This document shows, in pieces, positions 7,004-15,125 of a stretch of 64,000 nucleotides of DNA; the stretch's first letter is position 1, and every line of letters begins with the position of its first letter. This DNA is from Gemmatimonadota bacterium (GTDB taxonomy: Bacteria; Gemmatimonadota; Gemmatimonadetes; Longimicrobiales; Gaopeijiaceae), in the NCBI GenBank assembly GCA_022560615.1, contig JADFSR010000004.1, positions 62,001 through 126,000 on the forward strand. The letters run 5' to 3'. The translations under genes and the position numbers were made by a program. Below the pieces are notes generated by a model. The model was given only the letters and a program-made list of their open reading frames with translations, had not been told where the DNA came from and did not search any database.

Positions 7004-7873
7004 TCAGAACCAGAAGCTGGCGTTCACCGCCAAGCGGACTCCGTCGTCGCGTTGGTTTCCGTTCAACGACTGATAGAGCGGGAAAGCGGGGCCTCCCGCA
7101 AGCCCCCATGAGCCGTAGAGGCCCAGCAGCGTGAGTGCCACATAGAGCTGACGGCCTCCGCTATCGGAACGTCGAATGCCACCCACGGAGTCGCGGCCGA
7201 CGCGCTCCCCGACGACTTCCACGAACATGCGCCAGTCCGGGTGGGGATAGTCGGCTCGGAACGACGGCGGTCGGTAGCCGACTACCAGGCTCCCCATGGT
7301 CACGTCTCCCGCCCGGTGCTGGTCGCTTCCGGCGGATAAGGAGCGCCGATACGCACCGCCGAGCCAGACGTAGACCGCTCGGGACGCGTATCCGGTCACG
7401 ACCGAGCCGAAGAGCCCGGGCGCCGTCTCGAGGCCGTCGCGACGTGCGTCGGTGGGAACGTCCACCGCGAACCAAAGTGTCGTTTCCTGTCGGGTCCCCA
7501 CGCCTGTACCGCGCCGCTGAACCCGCCAGCCAACCATAATTTCAGCGTCCTGCGAAGCCGGCATCCGGATGAAGGCCCGCACCGCGGGGGCGTCGTCGTC
7601 GCGTGCCACGGGCAGGGGCAGCGACGCCGAGAGCTGAAGGTCTTCGGTGACCCCATAGCTGAGCATTGGGCGGAGCATGGCGGTCTGACCACCGTCGAAG
7701 AAGCGCCCCATTCCAGCGACGTCGAGGCTCCAGCCACCGCGTCCGAGCGTTGGAGTCGAGAGCCCGTATACGGGCCCGTGCCCTTGGGCCGTTAGAGGGG
7801 CCGCCACAGGGGCCGCTACAGGGAGAATGCTGACGGCCAGGCCGAAGCCGATCCCGACGACTGCCCTCGTCAC
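7004..7873 (-). CDS. Outer-membrane beta-barrel protein of the mercury cluster
   Basis: A 289-residue exported protein. It has a long hydrophobic signal region (residues 5-28) and then alternating amphipathic strands with many aromatic/glycine turns, ending in the C-terminal NASFWF, a phenylalanine-terminated beta-signal as recognised by the BAM machinery. No enzymatic motif is visible. It starts with GTG at 7873, about 55 bp after the -10 of the upstream promoter, and is followed by the secreted HMA gene, so it belongs to the mercury cluster. It could be a channel for mercury or another outer-membrane component; function is unknown. Confidence 0.7.
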   Translation of the reverse strand: MTRAVVGIGFGLAVSILPVAAPVAAPLTAQGHGPVYGLSTPTLGRGGWSLDVAGMGRFFDGGQTAMLRPMLSYGVTEDLQLSASLPLPVARDDDAPAVRAFIRMPASQDAEIMVGWRVQRRGTGVGTRQETTLWFAVDVPTDARRDGLETAPGLFGSVVTGYASRAVYVWLGGAYRRSLSAGSDQHRAGDVTMGSLVVGYRPPSFRADYPHPDWRMFVEVVGERVGRDSVGGIRRSDSGGRQLYVALTLLGLYGSWGLAGGPAFPLYQSLNGNQRDDGVRLAVNASFWF

Positions 7874-7927
7874 GACCGGACGCCTGCTCGTGCGTCAGTC
7901 AACCTGCTTCTGCTCCAGCATGGAATC

Positions 7928-7959
7928 AAGGTAAGGGTTGGAGTGGGCTCCAATGTCAA
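7928..7959 (-). promoter_or_regulatory. MerR-family-type promoter upstream of the outer-membrane protein gene
   Basis: On the minus strand: -35 TTGACA (7959-7954), a 20-bp spacer, -10 TACCTT (7933-7928). The spacer contains a perfect inverted repeat TTGGAG-CCCA-CTCCAA (7953-7938) centred between the hexamers. Elongated spacers with such dyads are controlled by MerR-family activators. The dyad differs from the GTAC type at the merT promoter, so either the same MerR tolerates both or another family member acts here. Confidence 0.75.
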
Positions 7960-8200
7960 GGACCGATCCGGATTCTGGAGAAGGACGGCGAATGACTACC
8001 GCGGAAATCAAGGCGAGGCCAGTGGGCGGCACTCCGGCGCGGAGCCGTGAGCGAGGCCGGGCCGGCCGGTGACTGACCACGGGTTCGAACTTCAGCCTTG
8101 ACGGTTCTCTCGTGCCACCCAACTGTGGAGACCCCCGGGGTAGCCGGTGTACTCTTTGCCGGTGTCAGGTGTGGATCAACTGGACGAGTGGAGGAACACA
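7960..8200. other. Intergenic region between the mercury cluster and the next gene
   Basis: Together with the promoter above, 327 bp separate the divergent genes starting at 7873 and 8201. Apart from the MerR-type promoter and a ribosome-binding site (GGAGGAAC) before 8201, I see no gene, repeat or terminator. It may hold the right boundary of the imported mercury segment, but no direct or inverted repeat marks it. Confidence 0.5.
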
Positions 8201-8743
8201 ATGAAGAGCTTCATCCTTGCCGTCGTCTGTCTGCTCACGGTCTCGGTGACCGCGCACGCGCAGAGCGCGATCGAAACGGCGTTGGCGGCGGCGCCCGCGA
8301 GGGCAAGGGAAGGCGCCACAGTCATCAAGTGGAATGCCGATTACACGTACGAGACCCTCAAGGAGGGGACGAACCAGCTGGTCTGCTACGACCGGTCCGA
8401 TGAGCGTGACCGGCAGCCCTTTGCCGTGCAGTGCACGAGCAAGGCGAACCTCGACAGAGTTGCGCAAAACCGGCGCTTCCGGGTGGAGACGGCCAACGGC
8501 GCTGAAGAGCGCGCGATGATCACTGCCGCGGAGGCGGACGGCACACGCGCGTCGGTCGAGTACGGCTCGATGTGGTTGGCCATGTCTGGCGCGGATCAGG
8601 CGAGTGCCGGGATGCATACCACCATTGCCGTGCCAGGCGCGACCGCGGAATCCACTGGCTTTCCGGTCACCCGCGAGGCAGGTGGCGCCTACCTCATGGC
8701 GGCAGGCACGGGCGGCGCCCATATCATGGTACCGGGTCGTTAG
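8201..8743 (+). CDS. Secreted protein of unknown function
   Basis: A 180-residue protein with a clear Sec signal peptide (MKSFILAVVCLLTVSVTAHAQ). I chose the ATG at 8201 over an in-frame one 18 codons upstream because it is preceded by GGAGGAAC at good distance and begins the signal peptide. The mature part is alanine/threonine/glutamate-rich with two cysteines and ends in a glycine-rich segment (GGAYLMAAGTGGAHIMV). I do not recognise the family. It stands alone and is followed by a strong terminator. Confidence 0.65.
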   Translation: MKSFILAVVCLLTVSVTAHAQSAIETALAAAPARAREGATVIKWNADYTYETLKEGTNQLVCYDRSDERDRQPFAVQCTSKANLDRVAQNRRFRVETANGAEERAMITAAEADGTRASVEYGSMWLAMSGADQASAGMHTTIAVPGATAESTGFPVTREAGGAYLMAAGTGGAHIMVPGR

Positions 8744-8761
8744 CCCGAGGACCCGAGCAGG

Positions 8762-8797
8762 GGCCCCGCGGCGGATTTCGACGCCGCGGGGCCTTTC
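8762..8797 (+). terminator. Rho-independent terminator
   Basis: A perfect 12-bp stem (GGCCCCGCGGCG pairs with CGCCGCGGGGCC), an 8-nt loop, then TTTCT. It lies 18 bp after the stop of the secreted-protein gene. Confidence 0.9.
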
Positions 8798-8836
8798 TGT
8801 GTGCCAGGGATGGCGTGTGTGCCGGCTCTCTGCTCC

Positions 8837-10267
8837 TCAATCCCGCCGGGCCGAGATCAGCGGTCCCGCAGCCTCGAAGTTCTGTTCGAGGCATGTCGCT
8901 AGGTCTCGCGCCGCAAGTCCGTAGCTGCCGTGGGCGTTGGTCCGCACCGGCACTGGCGCTACCCTGGCGCTCCCGCTGCCGATCGTCCCCCTGGAAGGGG
9001 CCGACACGCCCGCGGCCGCTCCGCCCCACAGCGTCGTCACTGATTGCCCTTCAGTAGGCAGTGCGTCCCCCAAAACCTCGATAGGCCGCCGTCTGTCGTT
9101 TCCGGGCCGGGCCGGGTACGCGTTGGCCAGCTTGAAGGCCATGATCTCGGCCTCTGCTACTTCGTCGGGGCTCTCATGGTAGAAGCGCCCGTGCGTCAGA
9201 ATGGTCAGATGCGGCGGAACGGCCATGGGCGCGGTTCCTGTCAGCCCCACGCACCGCGCTGCTACCTTCGCCAGGATCTTGTCCAACAGTTCAACGGAGA
9301 GTCGCTTCGTCATGAAGATGCTACCGAACGCCCCTCGCAGCTCTCCCTGGAATTCGCTCTCGATGGCGGTCTCGATGGGAATGACGGAGGACCCGTCCGG
9401 CTGCTGCCATTGCTGCCGCTCGAGCGAAATCAAGAAATACCCCGGATCGATCTCGTACACGCCCTCCGCGTTTAAGCGCACGCCACCGGTGCGCCCAATC
9501 TTATCGATCACCACTTCCAGATTGGGAACGAACTTGCGGAGATTCCGTGCGAGCTGGCTCACCACGTGCTCGCGCTCGCCGAGGTCAGCCAACGGAAAGC
9601 CCTTGAAGCTGATCTCGGGGATGAACAGCTTGAACTGGTCGCGTATCTCGGGCATGAAGGGCCTCAGGTAGGTACCGGAGACGTCCGTCACCATGCCGTC
9701 CTTGACCGAGAACTGAAAGGCATGGGTCACGCCCAGACCATCCTCTCCCACCGGGTCCAAGTTCTGGAGGTAATTCGTGAACAGGCTCGGGTCGAACCCC
9801 TCAGGAATCTGGTCCTTGCGTAGGACCTTGAACCGGAGCGGCCCGACGAATTCTTCGTCTTGAGAGAAGTCGATGAGCGGCGTGAAGCTCACGACATTCG
9901 TCACCGCCGTGACACCGCTGGAGATCACGCCTGCGAGAAGGATCTTCGAGTACTGGTCGTGGATTGGAATCCGCTCGAAGTACCCGTCCTCGCCCACCCG
10001 CCTGCCGTCGATGAAATGGACGACGTCGTCCTTGACCCCGTAAACGTAGATGCTTCCCGGCGCGGGGTTCCCGTGGATGTCCTGCAGCTGCTCCGTCGCT
10101 AGGTACGAAACGGCTCCCTGGTAGTCGGAAGCGTCCGCCGGCTCGGCTCCCCCCTCCACGATCGGAGCGAGCGGGCCCGAGTCCCCATCCCCCTCGGGCG
10201 AACAGCCGAAAACCGCGCCCGCCGCGAGCACCTTGAGTGCGGCCCTGCGTGACATCCGGTCTTCCAT
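8837..10267 (-). CDS. Exported protein of unknown function, probable Tat/lipoprotein
   Basis: A 476-residue protein starting MEDRMSRRAALKVL: two adjacent arginines, a hydrophobic stretch and a lipobox-like VFGC, so probably a Tat- or Sec-exported lipoprotein. The ATG at 10255 is an alternative start. The mature part opens with a glycine/acid linker, then has a domain with SIYVYGVKDDVVHFIDG and a long region rich in aromatic and acidic residues. It ends with a conserved-looking segment (HLTILTHGRFYHES, EIMAFKLANAYP). I found no catalytic motif I can name. It lies tail-to-tail with the preceding terminator and is followed upstream by the S9 peptidase in the same direction. Confidence 0.6.
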   Translation of the reverse strand: MEDRMSRRAALKVLAAGAVFGCSPEGDGDSGPLAPIVEGGAEPADASDYQGAVSYLATEQLQDIHGNPAPGSIYVYGVKDDVVHFIDGRRVGEDGYFERIPIHDQYSKILLAGVISSGVTAVTNVVSFTPLIDFSQDEEFVGPLRFKVLRKDQIPEGFDPSLFTNYLQNLDPVGEDGLGVTHAFQFSVKDGMVTDVSGTYLRPFMPEIRDQFKLFIPEISFKGFPLADLGEREHVVSQLARNLRKFVPNLEVVIDKIGRTGGVRLNAEGVYEIDPGYFLISLERQQWQQPDGSSVIPIETAIESEFQGELRGAFGSIFMTKRLSVELLDKILAKVAARCVGLTGTAPMAVPPHLTILTHGRFYHESPDEVAEAEIMAFKLANAYPARPGNDRRRPIEVLGDALPTEGQSVTTLWGGAAAGVSAPSRGTIGSGSARVAPVPVRTNAHGSYGLAARDLATCLEQNFEAAGPLISARRD

Positions 10268-10392
10268 GTCGAGCCCTCGTCTTCGGTTTTCTGGGCGTAA
10301 GGCGGTCTTCACCGCAGGCGCCCTAGTCCAAATCCTAGCCCGAGCACGTCGTTGCGCAAGGATTTCGACAACCGTCGTGCGTCCCCGTGCCG

Positions 10393-12993
10393 CTACCGCG
10401 TTTTCGGACTGTCCACCTGAAGCGGGATGATGTCCGCGTCCCACTCGTCGTCCCCCAGGAGATGCTTCACGAAGTACTCGGCCCTGAGCCAGTACCAGTA
10501 GTCGCCCATGTCGCCGTAGCCGTGCCGCTGGCCGGGGAATACGAAGAAGTCGAAGCGCTTGTTCGCCTTTATCAACGCCTCGGCCATCCGGAACGTGCCC
10601 GCGTGGTGCACGTTGTTGTCGATGTCACCGGTCGTGAGCAGCAGGTGCCCCTTCAGGTTCGCGGCGAGGTCCGAGTTCTTCTCGATGTCGTACTCGAAGG
10701 TGACTTCGCCCTCGTCGTCGACGACTTCCTTCACGCCGTGGTGGGTCTCGGACCAGTTGCGGTTGTACACGTCGTTGTTGTGGTTGCCGGACGACGACAC
10801 GGCGACCTTGAAGAAGTCGGGGTAGACGAGCATCGCCGCGGTGGACATGAAGCCGCCGCCCGAGTGCCCGTAGATGCCGACGCGGTCCAGGTCGATGAAG
10901 TCGTGGCGGTCCGCGAGCTGCTCGAGCACGGCCTTCTTGTCATCGAGGCCGTAGTCGCGAAGGTCGCCATACCCATAGTTGTGATACCACTTCGAGCGAT
11001 CCGGATTGCCTCCCCGGTTACCGAGCGTGACGACGATCATGCCGAACTGCGACAGCGCCTGCTCGGACGCGTTCGTGCTGAAGAACTTCGAGACCGACTC
11101 GGTCTGCGGACCGGGATACACGTACGCGACGATGGGGTACTTCTTGTTCGGGTCGAAGTCGTACGGCTTGTACATCACCCCGTACATGTCGGTGACGCCA
11201 TCCGCCGACTCCGCCTTGAACGGCTCCGGGAACTGGTATCCAGCCTCCGTGAGCGCGCTGAAGTCCGCTTCTTCCAGGTCGAGAACCTTCTGTCCTTGCG
11301 CGTTGTAAAGCGCAGAAGCCGGGGTCGTGTTCACGCGCGAGTAGTTATCCACGAAGAAGCGGCGCGACTCGCCGCTGCTGAAGCGGTGCTCGAAATCCCC
11401 AGGGTTGAGCAGCGTGACGCCGGAGCCGTCGAGGTTCACTCGGTACAGGTGCTGATAGTATGGATCCTCGCCGTCTTCCCGACCCTGGCCGGTCACGAAC
11501 AGGTAGCCGCGTGCCTCGTCCACCCCGACCATTCCGTCGACGTGCCAGGGGCCCTCGGTCAGACGCCGGACGAGCGTCCCGTCCGAGCCGTACCGATAGA
11601 CGTGCGCCCAGCCATCCCGCTCGGACCACCAGAGTAGGTCGCCGTCGTCGAGTTGGATCGGTGTGCGCGTCTCCATATAGGTGTTGAGTCGATCCTCGAT
11701 CACGGTGCGGACCTCACCCGTGGACGTATTGGCGATCATCACGTCGGTACGCTTGCGGTCTCGAGAGATCCGCGTGAACCAGAGTTCGTCCGAGTTGTCG
11801 GAGAGCCACAGGGACCGGCGTGGCTCGTCCGAGTCCGTGTAGACGAACTGCTGATCGTTGATGATCGACATGAGCTGATCCTTCCACGGATCGTCGTCCA
11901 CCTTCACCATCACGCGCGCAGCTAGATCGTAGACGAGGATCTCGCTCAGTGTGACGTCCTCCTCTCCGGGCATGTCGTACTTGTACGTCTCGAGCTCGGG
12001 CCGCTCGTTGCCCGTGACGTGCACCACCCAGAGGTCGCCCACCTCGCGCCGGTCCCGGCGGACGAGCGCGAACCGCTGCGAGTCCTTGGACCACGAGATG
12101 CCGGCGCGCTTCCGGTCCTCCATGTTTTCTTCGCGCGAGACATTGGTTTCGCCGCGACCGCTCGAGTTCGCCGCGTAGCTGTAATACTGCTCACCGTCCG
12201 TAGTGAGCTGGACCTCCTCGACCTCGATGTCTTCCTCGGCATCGTCGGCATCGTCGCCGCTCTTGCCGCGGCGGGCGTCGAGGATGCGCTCATAGTCCTC
12301 ACCGGTCATCATCCAGAGGTTGTGGAGCTTCGCGAAGACAACGGTCTGGCCGTCGGGGGAGACGCTCGCCCAGGAGGGGTGATCGTTCGGGGACTCGTAC
12401 TCCTCGAGCTGGCGCAGGGTCTGGGTCGACACCGTGTACTCGAAGTGATGGACCTTCTTCTTCGTCTGCGGACCGCGGGAGCTGTCCTCCTCCTGATCTT
12501 CCTCGTCCTCTTCGTCCTCTTCGTCTTCCTCTCCGTCTTCGACCTCCTCGTCCTGGGACGACTCGACATCGAATTGGAAGGTGTCGTCGTTGATGAAGCG
12601 GATGCTGGTGATCGGCAGGTGCTGCCCATCCCACGGATCGAGTGTGATGCGGGTCAGTTCGGCGGCGATGCGATCGTTGTCGAAGAGTTGACTCTTCGTG
12701 CCGCGGACCGGATCGACGATGTAGTAGAAGGTCCCGTCGGCGTTTTCCCACTCGTACCAGAACTTCTCGCTGCCCTCGATCCAGCGAGGTGAGACGGTCG
12801 TACTGTGAACCAGATCGCGGATCTTGTACGGGGCGAACCGGGCTGCGAGATCGAAGTTCGCCGATCCGGGGCCACCGACGTACATCGATCCGCCTTCCTG
12901 GGCCGATGCGGGTAGCGCGGGCACCAGGATGAGTGCGAGGGCGAACGGAACCAGCTTCAGGTGCGCCCGGGCGGTGCGCAGCGTTGCGTGCAT
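10393..12993 (-). CDS. Secreted prolyl-oligopeptidase-family peptidase (S9, DPP IV-like)
   Basis: An 866-residue enzyme with a signal peptide (LVPFALALILVPALPASAQ), a beta-propeller-like region of WD-type blades, and a C-terminal alpha/beta-hydrolase domain. The catalytic triad is visible: Ser in GHSGGGFMS, Asp in GDIDNNVH, and His in RHGYGD. The family cleaves dipeptides or oligopeptides, often after proline. A strongly acidic low-complexity run of about 25 Glu/Asp residues (around 149-173) interrupts the propeller and is followed by a basic TKKK patch. The gene is well separated from its neighbours. Likely role is nutrient peptide degradation in the periplasm or outside the cell. Confidence 0.9.
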   Translation of the reverse strand: MHATLRTARAHLKLVPFALALILVPALPASAQEGGSMYVGGPGSANFDLAARFAPYKIRDLVHSTTVSPRWIEGSEKFWYEWENADGTFYYIVDPVRGTKSQLFDNDRIAAELTRITLDPWDGQHLPITSIRFINDDTFQFDVESSQDEEVEDGEEDEEDEEDEEDQEEDSSRGPQTKKKVHHFEYTVSTQTLRQLEEYESPNDHPSWASVSPDGQTVVFAKLHNLWMMTGEDYERILDARRGKSGDDADDAEEDIEVEEVQLTTDGEQYYSYAANSSGRGETNVSREENMEDRKRAGISWSKDSQRFALVRRDRREVGDLWVVHVTGNERPELETYKYDMPGEEDVTLSEILVYDLAARVMVKVDDDPWKDQLMSIINDQQFVYTDSDEPRRSLWLSDNSDELWFTRISRDRKRTDVMIANTSTGEVRTVIEDRLNTYMETRTPIQLDDGDLLWWSERDGWAHVYRYGSDGTLVRRLTEGPWHVDGMVGVDEARGYLFVTGQGREDGEDPYYQHLYRVNLDGSGVTLLNPGDFEHRFSSGESRRFFVDNYSRVNTTPASALYNAQGQKVLDLEEADFSALTEAGYQFPEPFKAESADGVTDMYGVMYKPYDFDPNKKYPIVAYVYPGPQTESVSKFFSTNASEQALSQFGMIVVTLGNRGGNPDRSKWYHNYGYGDLRDYGLDDKKAVLEQLADRHDFIDLDRVGIYGHSGGGFMSTAAMLVYPDFFKVAVSSSGNHNNDVYNRNWSETHHGVKEVVDDEGEVTFEYDIEKNSDLAANLKGHLLLTTGDIDNNVHHAGTFRMAEALIKANKRFDFFVFPGQRHGYGDMGDYWYWLRAEYFVKHLLGDDEWDADIIPLQVDSPKTR

Positions 12994-13132
12994 GTATGCG
13001 AGCTCCGACGAGTGATATGCGACGAGTGATATTGGACGACCGCAAGAGGGGGCCCGCGCGCCGACCCGGCAATGGCCTCGGCAAACCCGACACCCCAGGT
13101 TGTGGCTTTCACCGGCACAATGAGGATGAGGA

Positions 13133-14347
13133 ATGAGCCTACATAAGCGATATGCAGGATATCGGTCTTTCGCCTACCTCGAGGCGGGGGCCGACTACGA
13201 GCGTTTCGAGCTCGCGGACGAGGTGGAGCGGGTGCCGCCGTATCGCTTCCCGCTCAGCGATGAAGAGGAAGCACGTGTGCGCGACCTCGCGGAGCGCTTC
13301 CCGTTCGTGTCGATGCACGAGCACCTCGGCGTCTTCCCGGACCGAATCGAGCAGACCCCGGAGTACGCCCGCCACGGGCGCATGGCCACGGCGTTCGAAG
13401 GATTGGCGCATTCATATTGGGATTGCGTCTTCGACAACTTGATGGACGGGATCTGCAGAATCCACTCGTCTTCAGGCTGGCAGTGGGACGACGTGTTGCA
13501 CGACCTGGGTATGCGCCTGTGTGACCTCGCGCATCAGGATTTCGTCTTCCACTGCACGCGGGCGGACGACGTTCAGCGGGCGCATGACGAGGGGCGCGTC
13601 GCATGGGTCGCGACGTTGGAGGGGGCGGCGATGATCGAGCACGAGCTCGACCGGATCGACCTCCTTCACGGCTTTGGACTGCGCTCGCTCGGGATCACCT
13701 ACTCCGAGTCGAACGCGCTCGGAAACGGGCTAAAAGAAGACCGTGACGGCGGACTGACCAAGTTCGGAAAGCGGGCGGTCGAGCGTATGAACAAGGTCGG
13801 TCTACTCATCGACTGCTCCCATTGCGGTGACCAGACCACGCTCGACACGGTGGAGTGGAGTGAGAAGCCCATCGTCCTCTCACATATCGGCGCGCGGGCG
13901 CTGTGGGAATCAAAACGGCTCGCGCCCGACGACGTGCTGGAGGCGGTCGCGGCCAAAGGCGGAGTGATAGGGATCGAGTGCGCGCCGCATACCACGCTCA
14001 CAAGGAGCAACCGCGTACACAATCTCGACGCGTTCATGGAGCACTTCGAGTACGTGAAGGCGCTGGTGGGCATCGACCACGTGGGCTTCGGTCCGGACAC
14101 GGTGTACGGAGATCATGTCGGGTTACACCACACATACATGGCGGCGCTCTCGATCGAGGAGTCCAAGGGCAAGGGCCAGCCGGGGCAGGAATACGACGAG
14201 GTCGAGTACGTCGAGGGGCTGGAGAATCCGACCGAGGGTTCGCACAACACAGTGCGCTGGCTCGTGAGGAACCGGTATTCGGACGAGGACATCGAGAGGG
14301 TCATGGGTGGAAACGCGCTGCGCGTGATGAGAGACGCGTGGGCCTGA
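13133..14347 (+). CDS. Membrane dipeptidase-like metallohydrolase (M19 family)
   Basis: A 404-residue zinc hydrolase of the renal-dipeptidase family. Recognisable features are the N-terminal metal motif (here MHEHLG, with His at the place of the usual Asp of HxD), the bridging Glu in TLEGAAMIEHE, His in IDCSHCGDQT, His in LSHIGARALW, and a C-terminal Asp in IDHVGFGPDTV. No signal peptide is evident, so it may be cytoplasmic. It begins an operon whose members overlap: an exported beta protein, a 33-residue membrane peptide and a sodium/solute symporter. This suggests that a substrate is imported and then hydrolysed. The true substrate could be a dipeptide or another amide. Confidence 0.85.
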   Translation: MSLHKRYAGYRSFAYLEAGADYERFELADEVERVPPYRFPLSDEEEARVRDLAERFPFVSMHEHLGVFPDRIEQTPEYARHGRMATAFEGLAHSYWDCVFDNLMDGICRIHSSSGWQWDDVLHDLGMRLCDLAHQDFVFHCTRADDVQRAHDEGRVAWVATLEGAAMIEHELDRIDLLHGFGLRSLGITYSESNALGNGLKEDRDGGLTKFGKRAVERMNKVGLLIDCSHCGDQTTLDTVEWSEKPIVLSHIGARALWESKRLAPDDVLEAVAAKGGVIGIECAPHTTLTRSNRVHNLDAFMEHFEYVKALVGIDHVGFGPDTVYGDHVGLHHTYMAALSIEESKGKGQPGQEYDEVEYVEGLENPTEGSHNTVRWLVRNRYSDEDIERVMGGNALRVMRDAWA

Positions 14348-15027
14348 GCACGCCTCTGCTCGCGGTGCTCATCGTCGCAGTGGCGATTCCCGCCTCGGCG
14401 CAGACTACCGTCCGGTCGGTGCGCCTCTACGCGGATCTGAGCCCGGACGACGGCGGGGCCGAAGTCCGCGTCGAGTACGTGCTCGACGTACGAGGGACGC
14501 CAGAGCTGCGATTCGAGTTGCTCGGTTTCGGTTCCGCGACCACCGACTTGTTCTGGCTTGGTGAAGAGCGCACGGGAACCCGGATCCAGCTCGATACCGA
14601 GACCGGCTCGATGCGGGCGGCAAGCTTTACGCTGAGTTTCGCCGAGACCGGCGAGCCGTATCACCTCGTCGGAGTGTATCGGATCGCGGAGGCCGTGCAG
14701 CGCGATGGAGAAGATGTCCGCGTGCGCGTCCCGGTGCTCTCCGTCGCGTTCCCGCCGACCGACGGCGTTCCCGACCTGTTCCGCGCGGAGCTCAGGCTCC
14801 CGCCTGCCTGGTCGGTCGCCGAGGGCTTCCCGACGGGGCTCGAGGCCGACGGTGAGGGTCTGTACGTAGTCGATCTGCCCGTGGTGCCGTCCGTCATCAG
14901 CCTACGGGGACGCGCCGACGGCGCGTGGCGTCCTGGGCTACCTCTCCTGATCGACGTGCTGATCGGTGCGATCCTGCTCGCGTTCGGCTTCATGGGTTGG
15001 CGCCACGTCAAGAGAGCTGCGTCGTGA
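14338..15027 (+). CDS. Exported, C-terminally anchored protein of unknown function
   Basis: A 229-residue protein starting at GTG 14338, ten bases inside the M19 gene. A signal peptide (STPLLAVLIVAVAIPASAQ) is followed by a beta-strand-rich ectodomain and a C-terminal membrane helix (LPLLIDVLIGAILLAFGFM) with a short basic tail (WRHVKRAAS). Topology: ectodomain outside, tail in the cytoplasm. I do not recognise the family. The overlapping genes on both sides place it in the dipeptidase/symporter operon. Confidence 0.65.
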   Translation: MGLSTPLLAVLIVAVAIPASAQTTVRSVRLYADLSPDDGGAEVRVEYVLDVRGTPELRFELLGFGSATTDLFWLGEERTGTRIQLDTETGSMRAASFTLSFAETGEPYHLVGVYRIAEAVQRDGEDVRVRVPVLSVAFPPTDGVPDLFRAELRLPPAWSVAEGFPTGLEADGEGLYVVDLPVVPSVISLRGRADGAWRPGLPLLIDVLIGAILLAFGFMGWRHVKRAAS

Positions 15028-15125
15028 CCGGGCGACCCGGCTTGATCTTCTACGGACTCTTCCTGGTCTGTGGCGCGATCGTCGTCGCCTACGCGCTGTG
15101 GATGATCTGGGAAGAGCGCAGGTGA
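15024..15125 (+). CDS. Small single-pass membrane protein (33 residues)
   Basis: GTG at 15024 overlaps the preceding stop (GTGA), and the TGA at 15123-15125 overlaps the next GTG start. The 33-residue product is one membrane helix (residues 8-27) followed by WEERR, so positive charge is predicted on the inside. The exact stop/start coupling on both sides argues that it is translated. By analogy with other symporters that have tiny partners, it may stabilise or regulate the SSS transporter encoded next. Confidence 0.6.
   Translation: MTGRPGLIFYGLFLVCGAIVVAYALWMIWEERR

Noticed and set aside
8837-10267. Vanadium haloperoxidase-like assignment
   Set aside because: Length and export signal were suggestive, but none of the vanadate-binding Arg/His motifs could be found.
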